A stretch of DNA of 64,000 bases from Streptomyces shenzhenensis (GTDB taxonomy: Bacteria > Actinomycetota > Actinomycetes > Streptomycetales > Streptomycetaceae), in NCBI RefSeq assembly GCF_021462265.1, contig NZ_JAJONF010000007.1, forward strand, positions 231,421 through 295,420. The letters are read 5' to 3'. The notes below the pieces were generated by a model. It saw nothing but the letters and a program-made list of their open reading frames with translations. It was not told the DNA's origin and searched no databases. Position numbers and translations under genes: made by a program. This document shows, one piece after another, positions 34,205 to 43,182 of the stretch. Each line of letters starts with the position of its first letter. Positions within the stretch are counted from its first letter, which is position 1.

Positions 34205-34357
34205 CAGCGGCGGGGCTCATTCAGCGGCGGGGCTCGTCCAGCGGCGGGGCTCATTCAGCGGCGGGGCTCGTCCAGCAGTGGTGCTCGTCCAGCAGTGGTG
34301 CTCGTCCAGCAGCGGCGCTCGTTCAGCAGCGGCGCTCGTTCAGCGGCGGGGCTCATT
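34205..34357. repeat. 17-bp tandem repeat array, nine copies
   Basis: Units begin at 34205, 34222, 34239, 34256, 34273, 34290, 34307, 34324 and 34341 with an exact 17-bp period. The consensus is CAGCRGYGGKGCTCRTY. A tenth diverged unit starts at 34358. Alternating variants (CTCATT / CTCGTC) show a higher-order 34-bp pattern in the first four. Seventeen is not a multiple of three, so the array is not coding. Confidence 0.85.
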
Positions 34358-34496
34358 CAGCCGCGGGCAGTCGTGCCTCCCCCAGAGCCTTAAGGGCCTG
34401 GGAGGTGCCCCCAGGGCGGCACGGGTGGGCGCGGGCGGTGCCCGGCAAGCGCCGGTGAGTGTCCCCACCCCACGTCGGCCACGAGATACTCGCACC

Positions 34497-34952
34497 GTGA
34501 CCACCCCGACCCCCCTCACCCTCCCAGAGGTCGAGAATCTCGCCCGAGCCGCTCACGCGGCGCAGACCGACAAGGCCGGCCGCCCCTACGCCGAGCACCT
34601 CGCCGCCGTAGCCGCCGGCGTCCGCGCCCGCGGCGGCGACCCGGACCAGATCGCCGCCGCCTGGCTGCACGACGCCGTCGAGGATCACGCCCTGACCGAG
34701 GAGTGGCTGGACACGGCCGCCCTCAGCCCCCGCACGAAGGCCGTCGTCCTCGCCCTCACCAAGCACCCCGGCGAGCCCCCCGAGTCGTACGCCCGCCGCA
34801 TCCTCGCGACCCCCGGCGCCCTGCTCGTCAAGGAAGCCGACCTCGCGCACAACGCCGACCCCGCCCGCCTCGCCGTCCTGGACGCGGCCACCCGCGACCG
34901 GCTGACCGAGAAGTACGCCCGGATGCGCGCCCTCCTCGGCCTGCCCGCGTGA
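34497..34952 (+). CDS. HD-domain phosphohydrolase (SpoT/MESH1-like)
   Basis: A 151-residue single-domain HD hydrolase. The signature HAAQTDKAGRPYAEHLAAVA followed by WLHDAVED matches the metal-binding core of the RelA/SpoT hydrolase and MESH1-like proteins. VKEADLAHNADPARL supplies the later conserved Asn/Asp. It may hydrolyse a nucleotide such as (p)ppGpp, but this is inferred. The GTG at 34497 has no ribosome-binding site; GATACT (34485-34490) lies 6 nt upstream, the arrangement of a leaderless gene. An open frame extends far upstream only through repeat DNA. Confidence 0.83.
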   Translation: MTTPTPLTLPEVENLARAAHAAQTDKAGRPYAEHLAAVAAGVRARGGDPDQIAAAWLHDAVEDHALTEEWLDTAALSPRTKAVVLALTKHPGEPPESYARRILATPGALLVKEADLAHNADPARLAVLDAATRDRLTEKYARMRALLGLPA

Positions 34953-34967
34953 GCGGACCGAGCGGCG

Positions 34968-36104
34968 TCAGGCGCGGGCCGTCGACAGGTTCTCCCGGCT
35001 CTCCCCGCTCCGCGGGCTCCGCTCCCGGGCCAGTTCCGCCGCGTCCCGCCGGAACGCCCACTCCATGCCCGGCTCCATGGCGAACCGGAACACCCGCCGC
35101 ACGGGCCGGGTGCACAACAGCGTCACGCAGGCGCCCGCGAGCGCGGTGACGAGGATCTCGCCGAGCGGCCCGTGCAGCCACGCCGGATCGAACCAGCCCT
35201 CGTGGACGCCGTACTTCACCACGAAGCCGTGCAGGAGGTAGCCGTACAGCGTGCCGGCGCCCAGCGCCGTGAACCACGTCCGCCGGCCCGGTACCCAGGA
35301 GAAGAAGCCGGCCGTCAGCACCGTCGAGCAGCCGAACATGGCGAGCACCATCACCGGCCCGCACCACCACGGCGCGCCCAGCTCCTGCGCGGAGTCCCGG
35401 TGGTAGAACCACGCGGTGTTCATCCGCGGCACCGACCACCACGCGAACACCAGAGCGAGGGCGAACACCGGCACCGCGGCGATCCGCACCGGCCACCGGC
35501 GCACCAGCCGGAAGTGCTCGGGCCGCAGGCACAGGCCGAGCACGAAGTACGGCAGGAACTGCAGGACCCGCTGGAGGTCGAGGTCGTCGCCGATGGACGG
35601 GGACACGGAAGCCAGCATGGCGATGCCGAAGGCGACCGGCAGCGGACGGCGGATTGCCTTCCACAGGGGCGTGGTCAGGCGCCAGACGAACAGCGCGCAC
35701 AGGAACCAGGTCAGGTACCAGGGGTCGAGCAGGCTGATGTCCTGGCCGGGGGAGCCGACGACGAAGCGCTGGAAGAGCGAGTAGGCGGTCTCGAACAGGA
35801 CATAGGGGACGACGACCCCGGTGACCAGCCGCCTCAGCCGGTCCGGGCGCATGTCGAAGGTCCGGGAGAAGTAGCCGGAGACGACGATGAACGCCGGCAT
35901 GTGGAAGGCGTACACGACGCAGTACGCCGCTTCCAGAACGCGGCTGCCGCCCTTCAGCGGCTCCCATGAGTGACCCATCGCGACGAGCACGATCGCCAGG
36001 TACTTGGCGTTGTCGAAGAACGCGTCGCGCCGGCCGTCCGCCGGCGGCCTGGCCGGGGGACGCGGTGTTCGGTTCTGACCGGGGTACGTGGCGGCGTCGG
36101 ACAT
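34968..36104 (-). CDS. Acyltransferase 3-type membrane protein
   Basis: 378 residues with about 10 transmembrane segments. It opens with RRDAFFDNAKYLAIVLVAMGHSWEPL, matching the membrane acyltransferase 3 (OafA/WcaJ-like) group: the catalytic-type His is in GHSW, with YAFHMPAFIVVSGYFSR after it. It probably transfers an acyl group to a surface polysaccharide or lipid; the acceptor is unknown. The ATG at 36104 is preferred because a -10-like TAGGGT lies about 10 bp upstream on the minus strand. A longer start at 36146 would overlap that promoter. Confidence 0.85.
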   Translation of the reverse strand: MSDAATYPGQNRTPRPPARPPADGRRDAFFDNAKYLAIVLVAMGHSWEPLKGGSRVLEAAYCVVYAFHMPAFIVVSGYFSRTFDMRPDRLRRLVTGVVVPYVLFETAYSLFQRFVVGSPGQDISLLDPWYLTWFLCALFVWRLTTPLWKAIRRPLPVAFGIAMLASVSPSIGDDLDLQRVLQFLPYFVLGLCLRPEHFRLVRRWPVRIAAVPVFALALVFAWWSVPRMNTAWFYHRDSAQELGAPWWCGPVMVLAMFGCSTVLTAGFFSWVPGRRTWFTALGAGTLYGYLLHGFVVKYGVHEGWFDPAWLHGPLGEILVTALAGACVTLLCTRPVRRVFRFAMEPGMEWAFRRDAAELARERSPRSGESRENLSTARA

Positions 36105-36564
36105 TTGCGGAACCCTAGCGTCGCCTGTGCGATTCCGTAAAACCACCGATGTGAATCCCGCTAAACGGCGACGGCGGCCTGTGAAGGACCGGGTGATTTA
36201 CCGCGGCAGATGCCTGCGTCTATGCGCTTCCATGCGGCACTTACATCAGTAATGTCCCTTTTCATCCCGAATAATTGGCGCATAACGCCCGGCGATGATC
36301 GCTTCTTGTCGCGCCTGTGTCAATAATTCGAATGAGCTGCGCGCCAGTTGTGTGGACACCGAAACGATGTCTGTCAATTGCCCTGGATCCACCGGCGGGT
36401 GGGCTCTCGAATTGCAGTGCGGGCGGTTGTCGGTGTGGGGCGCGATGTCGACGTTGTGTCACGAACCGCATAGTGCGGCCGGGTTGGTGGCACGATGGAT
36501 CTGACGGGGGTGCGGGGCCGTACCCCAGGGCCGGAGAGCGGACCGACCGAGGGTGTGATCAGTT
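36105..36564. other. AT-richer intergenic region
   Basis: No gene found. From about 36220 to 36420 the sequence is visibly lower in G+C than the rest of the window. AATAATT occurs twice, at about 36270 and 36322, along with TCAATT-type runs. It may hold promoters for the flanking divergent genes or a small RNA, but nothing specific is recognisable. Confidence 0.35.
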
Positions 36565-36759
36565 GTGGCCATTTCACTGTCTGTGGTGTTGCTGTTGGCG
36601 ATCATCCTTGTGGTGATGATGAGAGGGGGGAGCATCAAGGCGGGCCCCGCCATCGTCGCCGTCCTCTTCGGGTTCTTCCTCGCCTCGACCGGGATGGCCC
36701 CGTCCATCCAGCGCTTCCTCGACTCGCTGGCGCAGACCATAAACTCGATCAACTTCTGA
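36565..36759 (+). CDS. Small membrane protein, unknown function
   Basis: A 64-residue hydrophobic protein from a GTG (VAISLSVVLLLAIILVVMMRGG) with two transmembrane helices joined by a short RGGSIKAGP turn and a polar C-terminus (SIQRFLDSLAQTINSINF). A GAGGGTG sequence lies about 10 nt upstream. I believe comparable small proteins occur near this tRNA in other Streptomyces, but I know no function. Confidence 0.65.
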   Translation: MAISLSVVLLLAIILVVMMRGGSIKAGPAIVAVLFGFFLASTGMAPSIQRFLDSLAQTINSINF

Positions 36760-36818
36760 CCGCGCCGGCGAGCGCGGCGCGGCCGGCGTCCGCGCCTTGG
36801 GGCCCCGTGAACGCGCGA

Positions 36819-36861
36819 AAGGCCCAGGAAGAGGAGGTCCGCAACCTCTCACCTGGGCCTT
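36819..36861 (-). terminator. Terminator of the tRNA-Gly gene
   Basis: AAGGCCCAGG (36819-36828) pairs with CCTGGGCCTT (36852-36861). A second inner stem (GAGGT/ACCTC) lies inside. It is located 10 bp beyond the tRNA 3' end on the minus strand. Confidence 0.65.
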
Positions 36862-36870
36862 CGCCATCAG

Positions 36871-36941
36871 AGCGGGCGACGGGAATCGAACCCGCGTAGT
36901 CAGTTTGGAAGACTGAAGCTCTACCATTGAGCTACGCCCGC
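36871..36941 (-). tRNA. tRNA-Gly (anticodon TCC)
   Basis: A 71-nt cloverleaf: acceptor GCGGGCG/CGCCCGC, D-arm GCTC-AATGGTA-GAGC, anticodon loop CTTCCAA (TCC; DNA 36907-36909), T-loop TTCGATT, discriminator U. CCA is not encoded. A -10-like TACGAT is present about 40 bp upstream (36987-36982). Confidence 0.95.
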
Positions 36942-37104
36942 ACCACATGTGCCGCAGCTCGGTGACCGCGGCACAGAAGGCATCGTAGCGGGTCGTCCGC
37001 CGGGGAGGCCAACACGTTGGTCTGCACCGACGCGATCCCGACGTGATCCCGACGCGATGCGGACGCGGGTGAACAAAGCGTCCGACGCGGGCGGCCCGGG
37101 CATG

Positions 37105-37110
37105 TACCCT
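37105..37110 (+). promoter_or_regulatory. -10 hexamer of the tRNA-Pro promoter
   Basis: TACCCT lies 16 bp before the tRNA 5' end. A weak -35 (TCCGAC, 37081-37086) is 18 bp upstream. Confidence 0.4.
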
Positions 37111-37126
37111 ACGTGTCGCACCGGAA

Positions 37127-37200
37127 CGGGGTGTGGCGCAGCTTGGTAGCGCGTCCGCTTTGGGAGCGGAAGGCCGTGGGTTCAAATCCCGCCACCCCGA
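37127..37200 (+). tRNA. tRNA-Pro (anticodon TGG)
   Basis: A 74-nt cloverleaf: acceptor CGGGGTG/CACCCCG, D-arm GCGC-AGCTTGGTA-GCGC, anticodon loop TTTGGGA (TGG), T-arm GTGGG-TTCAAAT-CCCGC, discriminator A. CCA follows directly in the genome (37201-37203). Confidence 0.95.
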
Positions 37201-37389
37201 CCACCACCTGACGGCGTCCGTCTTGATCGCCTTTTGGGGCCCTGAGCCGCTGCGGTTACTATGCAAGCTGCGCGCCCGCGTGTCCCGGCCCCCAGACGGC
37301 GGCCTACGAACTCCTCCGGGCGGCGAAACTCCGCCGGGCCCCTCTGGCGCCAGCGGAACCCGAGAAGTCAGCCACAAGGAGACCGAACC

Positions 37390-38787
37390 GTGAAGAGCGC
37401 CGTGGAGACCCTGAACCCGACCCGGGTTCGGCTCACTGTCGAGGTGCCCTTCGAGGAGCTCAAGGACAGCCTCGACGCGGCGTACAAGAAGATCAACCAG
37501 CAGGTCACGGTGAAGGGCTTCCGCAAGGGCAAGATCCCGGCCCGCGTCATCGACCAGCGGTTCGGCCGCGGTGCGGTCCTGGAAGAGGCCGTCAACGACG
37601 CGCTGCCGAAGTTCTACACCGAGGCCGTCAACGAGGCCGAGCTGAACCCTCTGGGCCAGCCCGAGGTCGACATCACCGAGCTGAAGGACGGCGAGACGCT
37701 GAACTTCACCGCCGAGGTCGACGTCCGCCCGACCCTGGAGATCCCGGACTACTCCGGCATCGAGGTCGAGGTCGACGCGGTCGAGGTCAGCGACGAGGAC
37801 ATCGAGAAGTCGGTCGAGCAGCTCCGCGAGCGCTTCGCCTCGACCTCCCCGGTCGAGCGCGCCGCCGAGGACGGCGACGTCGTCACCATCGACCTGGAGG
37901 CCAAGGTCGACGGCGAGGTCCTGGAGGACGGCATCGCCAGCGGTGTCTCCTACACCATCGGCTCCGGCGAGCTCCTCGACGGCATCGACGACGCCGTCAA
38001 GGGCCTGGAGGCCGGTGGCGAGGCCACCTTCACCTCCGAGCTCAAGGGCGGCTCGGCGGCCGGCCGGGAGGCCGAGGTCACCGTCAAGGTCACCCAGGTC
38101 GCCGCCCGCGAACTGCCCGAGCTGGACGACGAGTTCGCGCAGCTCGCCTCCGAGTTCGACACCCTGGACGAGCTGAAGGCCGACAGCCGCAAGCGTCTCG
38201 CCAACATGAAGACGTACGACCAGGCCACGCAGGCCCAGGAGCGCGTCCTGGAGAAGCTGCTGGAACTGGTCGAGGTGCCGGTCCCCGAGAAGCTGCTCGA
38301 GGACGAGATCAACACCCGCAAGCACAACCTGGAGCACCACCAGCTCGCCCAGATGGGCCTGGACCTCGACAAGTACCTGGAGATCCAGGGCAAGACCGCC
38401 GAGGAGTTCGAGACCGAGACCAAGGAAGCCGCGGTCAAGGGCATCAAGACCCAGTTCGTCCTCGACGAGCTGGTCAAGCAGGAGAAGCTCAACGTCAACC
38501 AGGAGGAGCTCACCGAGCACCTCATGCGGCGCGCGGCCTCCTCCGGCATGTCCCCCGACCAGTTCGCCCAGGCGGTCGTCGAGGGCGGCCAGGTCCCGCT
38601 CCTGGTCGGCGAGGTCGCCCGCGGCAAGGCCCTGGCCGTCGTGGTCGAGGCCGCCACGGTGAAGGACACCAACGGCGAGATCGTCGACCTGGACGACGAG
38701 GACGACGAGGACGAGACCGGCGCGGAGGCCCCTGAGGCCGCCGCCGAGGCCGCCGACGCCACGGACGAGGAGAAGGCCGAGGGCTGA
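37390..38787 (+). CDS. tig: Trigger factor
   Basis: This ribosome-bound chaperone and peptidyl-prolyl isomerase has 465 residues. The N-terminal ribosome-binding domain includes [19 protein letters not shown], the TF signature GFRxGKxP. The central FKBP-like PPIase domain spans about residues 155-240 ([18 protein letters not shown]...). The helical C-terminal chaperone arms end in a very acidic tail ([12 protein letters not shown]). The GTG at 37390 has AAGGAGA about 8 nt upstream. It precedes clpP1-clpP2-clpX, the usual folding/degradation cluster. A terminator follows. Confidence 0.96.
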   Translation: MKSAVETLNPTRVRLTVEVPFEELKDSLDAAYKKINQQVTVKGFRKGKIPARVIDQRFGRGAVLEEAVNDALPKFYTEAVNEAELNPLGQPEVDITELKDGETLNFTAEVDVRPTLEIPDYSGIEVEVDAVEVSDEDIEKSVEQLRERFASTSPVERAAEDGDVVTIDLEAKVDGEVLEDGIASGVSYTIGSGELLDGIDDAVKGLEAGGEATFTSELKGGSAAGREAEVTVKVTQVAARELPELDDEFAQLASEFDTLDELKADSRKRLANMKTYDQATQAQERVLEKLLELVEVPVPEKLLEDEINTRKHNLEHHQLAQMGLDLDKYLEIQGKTAEEFETETKEAAVKGIKTQFVLDELVKQEKLNVNQEELTEHLMRRAASSGMSPDQFAQAVVEGGQVPLLVGEVARGKALAVVVEAATVKDTNGEIVDLDDEDDEDETGAEAPEAAAEAADATDEEKAEG

Positions 38788-38814
38788 GCTCCACGGCACC
38801 CGTAACAGCGCACA

Positions 38815-38847
38815 GGGGCTCCTGGGACCCGTCCCGGGGGCCCCTTT
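38815..38847 (+). terminator. Terminator after tig
   Basis: GGGGCTCCTGGGAC (38815-38828) pairs, with two mismatches or wobbles, with GTCCCGGGGGCCCC (38831-38844), then TTT. Confidence 0.65.
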
Positions 38848-38857
38848 GCCATCCCTT

Positions 38858-38945
38858 GGGCCGCAGCGCCCCGTAGGGGCGCGGGGCTGTGCTTGATCTG
38901 CGGCTGCCGCCGCGTGGGCGCGAGCGACCGACCACGCACCCGCAC
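38858..38945. repeat. Dispersed Streptomyces palindromic repeat, copy C
   Basis: Contains CCGCAGCGCCCCGTAGGGGC followed by GCGGGGCTG, the reverse orientation of the core at 30229-30262. GCGGCTGCCGCCGCGTGGGC follows, the usual flank of this repeat family as I remember it. Confidence 0.55.
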
Positions 38946-39006
38946 GCACGCCCGCGCACCCTCACAACCACGGCGAGTGGCCGTCGGCCCACCGCCGTAG
39001 GCACTA

Positions 39007-39020
39007 CGCCCCCGGCGAAC
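39007..39020. promoter_or_regulatory. ClgR-type activator box upstream of clpP1
   Basis: CGC-N5-GCGAAC is the exact reverse complement of the motif reported for the actinobacterial ClgR activator (GTTCGC-N5-GCG). It lies about 45 bp upstream of a -10-like TAGGGT (39059-39064), a suitable place for an activator of the clpP1-clpP2 operon. Confidence 0.65.
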
Positions 39021-39146
39021 AGCCCTGTTACCGGGATTCCCCGAAGGGACCATCGCGTTAGGGTCCATGAGTACGAGGGCAGCCAAGCCCCCGGCTACGG
39101 AAACGTGAGACGGCCCGGCGCCGTCGTAAGACGAGCAGGTGGATAC

Positions 39147-39767
39147 GTGACGAATCTGATGCCCTCCGCCGCCGGCGAGCCTTCCATCGGTGGTGGCCTC
39201 GGCGACCAGGTATACAACCGGCTGCTCGGCGAGCGGATCATCTTCCTCGGCCAGCAGGTCGACGACGACATCGCCAACAAGATCACCGCGCAGCTGCTGC
39301 TCCTTGCGGCCGACCCCGACAAGGACATCTTCCTCTACATCAACAGCCCCGGCGGCTCGGTGACCGCCGGCATGGCGATCTACGACACCATGCAGTTCAT
39401 CCCGAACGACGTGGTCACCATCGGCATGGGCATGGCGGCCTCGATGGGCCAGTTCCTGCTCACCGGCGGCACCGCCGGCAAGCGCTTCGCCCTGCCGCAC
39501 ACGGACATCATGATGCACCAGGGCTCCGCGGGCCTCGGCGGTACGGTCTCGGACATCAAGATCCAGGCCCAGTACCTGCTGCGCACCAAGAAGACCATGA
39601 CCGAGCTGACCGCGCTCCACTCCGGCCAGCCGGTCGAGACGATCCTGCGCGACGCCGACCGCGACCGCTGGTTCACCCCCGAGGAGGCCAAGGAGTACGG
39701 TCTCATCGACGGGATCATCACGCATGCCTCCGGTGTTCCGGGAGGCGGTGGCACCGGCGCCTCCTGA
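39147..39767 (+). CDS. clpP1: ATP-dependent Clp protease proteolytic subunit ClpP1
   Basis: This serine peptidase subunit of the Clp complex has 206 residues from the GTG at 39147 ([13 protein letters not shown]), with AGGTGG just upstream. The catalytic Ser is in GMAASMGQ (Ser99) and His in MMHQGSAG (His124), with Asp in the ADRDRW region. The handle helix [11 protein letters not shown] is present. ClpPs normally have His-Gln-Pro after the active-site His; here Pro is replaced by Gly at residue 126. ClpP2 follows 67 bp downstream and keeps HQP. ClpP1-ClpP2 hetero-tetradecamers are the usual form in actinobacteria. The operon is likely activated by ClgR. Confidence 0.95.
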   Translation: MTNLMPSAAGEPSIGGGLGDQVYNRLLGERIIFLGQQVDDDIANKITAQLLLLAADPDKDIFLYINSPGGSVTAGMAIYDTMQFIPNDVVTIGMGMAASMGQFLLTGGTAGKRFALPHTDIMMHQGSAGLGGTVSDIKIQAQYLLRTKKTMTELTALHSGQPVETILRDADRDRWFTPEEAKEYGLIDGIITHASGVPGGGGTGAS

Positions 39768-39834
39768 GCCCGGCCACGCCACGCTCCGCCGATACCCCAG
39801 CCCCCCGAACGCCACCAGGACGGTGAACACCCCC

Positions 39835-40500
39835 ATGACCAACTTCCCCGGCGCCGCCGACGCCCGTTACGACGGCCCCCGGCCCGACGCCCGCTATGTC
39901 ATCCCGCGCTTCGTGGAGCGCACCTCCCAGGGCATCCGCGAGTACGACCCCTACGCGAAGCTCTTCGAGGAGCGGGTGATCTTCCTCGGCGTCCAGATCG
40001 ACGACGCCTCCGCCAACGACGTCATGGCGCAGCTGCTGTGCCTGGAGTCGATGGACCCGGACCGGGACATCTCGATCTACATCAACAGCCCGGGCGGCGA
40101 CATGACCGCCCTCACGGCGATCTACGACACGATGCAGTTCGTGAAGCCCGACATCCAGACGGTCTGCATGGGCCAGGCGGCCTCCGCCGCGGCCATCCTG
40201 CTGGCCGCCGGCACGCCCGGCAAGCGCATGGCGCTGCCGAACTCCCGCGTGCTGATCCACCAGCCGGCCGGCTCCACCGGCCGCGGTCAGCTCTCCGACC
40301 TGGAGATCATCGCCAACGAGTTCACGCGGATGCGTGAGCAGCTGGAGAACATGCTGGCCAAGCACTCCAACCGGTCGCTCGAACAGGTCCGCGAGGACAT
40401 CGAGCGCGACAAGATCCTCACGGCTGAGGAAGCGCTCGAGTACGGCATCGTGGACCAGATCATCTCCACCCGGAAGATGAACAACGCTGAGGTCCGCTGA
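39835..40500 (+). CDS. clpP2: ATP-dependent Clp protease proteolytic subunit ClpP2
   Basis: The 221-residue partner of ClpP1. The catalytic Ser is in [14 protein letters not shown] (about 117) and His in LIHQPAG (about 142), and the handle is [21 protein letters not shown]. The ATG at 39835 ([12 protein letters not shown]) is chosen because GGTGAA is spaced 7 nt upstream. An in-frame GTG 12 bp earlier has its AGGA too close. The N-terminal extension before the first ClpP strand is longer than in ClpP1, as usual. It is co-transcribed with clpP1. Confidence 0.95.
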   Translation: MTNFPGAADARYDGPRPDARYVIPRFVERTSQGIREYDPYAKLFEERVIFLGVQIDDASANDVMAQLLCLESMDPDRDISIYINSPGGDMTALTAIYDTMQFVKPDIQTVCMGQAASAAAILLAAGTPGKRMALPNSRVLIHQPAGSTGRGQLSDLEIIANEFTRMREQLENMLAKHSNRSLEQVREDIERDKILTAEEALEYGIVDQIISTRKMNNAEVR

Positions 40501-40535
40501 CAGAGGCCGCCGGCAGAGAATGTGTTCTCTGTCGC

Positions 40536-40595
40536 CCTTGGCACGGTTTGGCTGCGCGTACGGCAAGGCGCACGTCAAAGTGAACCGTGCCAAGG
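40536..40595. promoter_or_regulatory. 13-bp inverted repeat between clpP2 and clpX
   Basis: CCTTGGCACGGTT (40536-40548) and AACCGTGCCAAGG (40583-40595) are perfect inverted copies separated by 34 nt. The loop is long for a simple terminator. The arms could be a folded RNA between clpP2 and clpX or paired binding sites. Confidence 0.5.
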
Positions 40596-40702
40596 GGGGC
40601 CCGTACGAGGGGCCCGGCAAGGTACCGTCGACATAAGGCAGCACCAGGAGCCGCTGGACTCGAAAGTGTCCAGGCGTCTCCCAGGCGAAGGGGAAGCACA
40701 CC

Positions 40703-41989
40703 GTGGCACGCATCGGTGACGGCGGCGATCTGCTCAAGTGCTCGTTCTGCGGCAAGAGCCAGAAGCAGGTCAAGAAGCTCATCGCAGGGCCCGGTGTGTA
40801 CATCTGCGACGAGTGCATCGATCTCTGCAACGAGATCATCGAGGAGGAGCTCGCCGAGACGAGCGAGGTCCGCTGGGAGGAACTCCCCAAGCCCCGCGAG
40901 ATCTACGAGTTCCTCGAGGGCTACGTGGTGGGCCAGGAGCCCGCCAAGAAGGCCCTCTCGGTCGCGGTGTACAACCACTACAAGCGCGTCCAGGCAGGGG
41001 AGAACGGCGGCGCCCAAGGCCGCGACGACGCCATCGAGTTGGCGAAGTCCAACATCCTGCTGCTGGGCCCCACCGGCTCCGGCAAGACGCTCCTGGCGCA
41101 GACCCTGGCCCGCATGCTGAACGTCCCGTTCGCGATCGCCGACGCCACCGCGCTGACGGAGGCCGGCTACGTGGGCGAGGACGTGGAGAACATCCTCCTC
41201 AAGCTGATCCAGGCCGCCGACTACGACGTCAAGAAGGCCGAGACCGGGATCATCTACATCGACGAGATCGACAAGGTCGCCCGTAAGAGCGAGAACCCCT
41301 CGATCACGCGAGACGTCTCCGGCGAGGGCGTGCAGCAGGCCCTGCTGAAGATCCTGGAGGGCACCACGGCCTCCGTCCCGCCGCAGGGCGGCCGCAAGCA
41401 CCCGCACCAGGAGTTCATCCAGATCGACACGACGAACGTGCTGTTCATCGTGGGCGGTGCCTTCGCCGGCCTGGAGAAGATCATCGAGTCCCGGGCGGGC
41501 GCCAAGGGCATCGGCTTCGGCGCGACCATCCGCTCCAAGCGGGAGCTGGAGGCCAAGGACCAGTTCGAGGACGTCATGCCCGAGGACCTGGTCAAGTTCG
41601 GCATGATCCCGGAGTTCATCGGTCGTCTCCCCGTCATCACGAGCGTCCACAACCTCGACCGGGAAGCCCTTCTCCAGATCCTCGTCGAGCCGCGCAACGC
41701 GCTCGTCAAGCAGTACCAGCGTCTCTTCGAACTCGACGGCGTGGAGCTGGACTTCGAGCGCGAGGCCCTGGAGGCCATCGCCGACCAGGCCATCCTGAGG
41801 CAGACCGGCGCCCGCGGGCTGCGCGCCATCATGGAGGAAGTCCTCATGTCCGTGATGTACGAGGTCCCGTCCCGCAAGGACGTGGCCCGCGTCGTCGTCA
41901 CGGCCGACGTCGTCCACTCCAACGTCAACCCGACCCTGATCCCGCGCGACGCGCGCGGCCGCGGCTCGGGCGAGCAGAAGTCGGCGTAA
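40703..41989 (+). CDS. clpX: ATP-dependent Clp protease ATP-binding subunit ClpX
   Basis: This AAA+ unfoldase feeds proteins to ClpP. It has 428 residues. The N-terminal zinc-binding domain has Cys13, Cys16, Cys35 and Cys38 (CSFC ... CDEC). Walker A is GPTGSGKT near residue 121, and Walker B is IIYIDEIDK. The ClpP-binding loop is in the [10 protein letters not shown] segment, and sensor regions follow ([17 protein letters not shown]). The GTG start encodes [12 protein letters not shown], the conserved actinobacterial N-terminus. It is separated from clpP2 by 202 bp with its own inverted repeat, so it can be transcribed separately. Confidence 0.97.
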   Translation: MARIGDGGDLLKCSFCGKSQKQVKKLIAGPGVYICDECIDLCNEIIEEELAETSEVRWEELPKPREIYEFLEGYVVGQEPAKKALSVAVYNHYKRVQAGENGGAQGRDDAIELAKSNILLLGPTGSGKTLLAQTLARMLNVPFAIADATALTEAGYVGEDVENILLKLIQAADYDVKKAETGIIYIDEIDKVARKSENPSITRDVSGEGVQQALLKILEGTTASVPPQGGRKHPHQEFIQIDTTNVLFIVGGAFAGLEKIIESRAGAKGIGFGATIRSKRELEAKDQFEDVMPEDLVKFGMIPEFIGRLPVITSVHNLDREALLQILVEPRNALVKQYQRLFELDGVELDFEREALEAIADQAILRQTGARGLRAIMEEVLMSVMYEVPSRKDVARVVVTADVVHSNVNPTLIPRDARGRGSGEQKSA

Positions 41990-42003
41990 CCCCGTCAACG
42001 CCG

Positions 42004-42040
42004 AAGCGCCGGGCCCTCCTGGGAGGAGGGCCCGGCGCTT
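42004..42040. terminator. Strong bidirectional terminator after clpX
   Basis: Perfect 17-bp arms (AAGCGCCGGGCCCTCCT / AGGAGGGCCCGGCGCTT) with a GGG loop, between convergent genes. Confidence 0.85.
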
Positions 42041-42076
42041 TCGCGTGCGTGAGCGTGCGTCCGTGTGCGCCGGCGG

Positions 42077-43045
42077 CTACCTGGCGACGCGCACGTCACC
42101 GCGCACATCGGCCGCGATCTTCGCCGACTCGTCCAGGGTGTACGTCCTCACCCCCGCCGTCGGTTCCACGATGCCGATGGTGCTGTAGTCCGCCCAGACG
42201 CACATGTACGCCGTCTGGTCCTTGCCGGTGAGCTGGCTCTTGCCCTTCACCTGCTGGCACTTCATCACCGCGCCGTCCAGGCCGTCGGGCGAGACGGACT
42301 GCGCGTCGCCGACCAGCTTCCCGTCGTCGGAGGAACTGCTCGCCTTCATCTGCGTGAAGGTGGCGTCCAGCGCCGCCTGCGGGTCCTTCACCGCGCCGTA
42401 GAAGCCGACGAGGGTGAAGTTCTCGGCGGTCTGCGCCTTGGCCACACTCGTCGGGTCGGTGGTGTCGAGGGAGTTCAGGTCGATGGTCGAGTAGACCGCG
42501 CCGACCGAGGTGGCGTCGGTGACGCCGGCCTTGGCGAGGTCCTTCGCGTCGCTCGAACTGGCCTTCTCCTGCGAGGGGGCGCCGTACCGCTGGTACTTGC
42601 CGGACAGGACCGAGGCCGGCGCGGTCAGCTTGTGCGGCCCGTCGTCCTTCAGCGCGCCGGATCCGGTCCCGCCGAGCACGAAGTACGCCCCCACCCCGAT
42701 CGCCGCCACCACGGCGACCGCCCCGATGATCAGCCCCGTCCTCTTCTTCCCGCCGCCCGGCGCCGGCGGCTGCGGAACGCCGTAGGGAGGCTGGCCGTAC
42801 GGGGGCTGCTGACCGTACGGGTTCGGCTGCGGGGGAACGCCCTGCTGCGGGTAGCCGTAGCCCGGCTGCGGCGGCTGGCCGTAGGGACCCGGCTGCGGCG
42901 GGGCGGCCTGCGGAGCCTGCTGGGGGTAGCCGTAGCCGGGCTGCGGCGCCTGCGGCGGCTGACCGTACGGACCCGGCTGCGGGCCGTAGGGTCCCGGCTG
43001 CTGCGGCGGCGGCCCGCCGTACGGGCCCGGCTGGTTGTGGCTCAT
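42077..43045 (-). CDS. Single-pass membrane protein with Pro/Gly/Gln/Tyr-rich N-terminus
   Basis: 322 residues. The first about 110 are a low-complexity cytoplasmic region of [15 protein letters not shown] and GQPPQ repeats. A basic GGGKKRTG precedes one transmembrane helix ([22 protein letters not shown]). The extracytoplasmic domain of about 180 residues has two Cys (MKCQQV and YMCVWAD) and conserved-looking DYSTIGI. Many Streptomyces encode such proteins; function is unknown. The ATG at 43045 ([10 protein letters not shown]) with GAGGGGAA upstream is used. It diverges from valS. Confidence 0.83.
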   Translation of the reverse strand: MSHNQPGPYGGPPPQQPGPYGPQPGPYGQPPQAPQPGYGYPQQAPQAAPPQPGPYGQPPQPGYGYPQQGVPPQPNPYGQQPPYGQPPYGVPQPPAPGGGKKRTGLIIGAVAVVAAIGVGAYFVLGGTGSGALKDDGPHKLTAPASVLSGKYQRYGAPSQEKASSSDAKDLAKAGVTDATSVGAVYSTIDLNSLDTTDPTSVAKAQTAENFTLVGFYGAVKDPQAALDATFTQMKASSSSDDGKLVGDAQSVSPDGLDGAVMKCQQVKGKSQLTGKDQTAYMCVWADYSTIGIVEPTAGVRTYTLDESAKIAADVRGDVRVAR

Positions 43046-43182
43046 CTCTGGGTTCCCCTCCAGATGCTTATGTGTTCCTGACATCCTGGCCCAGCCACTG
43101 GGGAATCACGGCGCGGGGGTGCCCACCGTTACAGAACAAACGCGTTTCGGGACAGCTCCGGGACACCTCTAAACTGAGCCCC

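Larger units (their letters stand above)
33731..34496. other. 766-bp repeat-rich mosaic without intact genes
   Basis: From left to right it contains a segment shared with 63219-63296, a heptamer array (33911-33952), an ABC-transporter ATPase fragment on the minus strand (34003-34092), further GGCTGCGGG-type sequence, a dispersed palindromic repeat (34174-34204) and a 17-bp tandem array (34205-34357). Long open frames cross it, but they are low-complexity products of the repeats. Confidence 0.65.

Noticed and set aside
34205..34357. CRISPR array
   Set aside because: The 17-bp units are directly abutting with no spacers and no cas genes; it is a simple tandem repeat.
33906..34496. Long open frame upstream of the HD-domain gene
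   Set aside because: It consists of low-complexity translations of heptamer and 17-bp repeats. The HD protein has normal length from the GTG at 34497.
43085..43182. T-box or other riboswitch before valS
   Set aside because: The upstream space is under 100 bp, and the -10 hexamer lies 7 nt before the GTG, so there is no transcribed leader to hold one.
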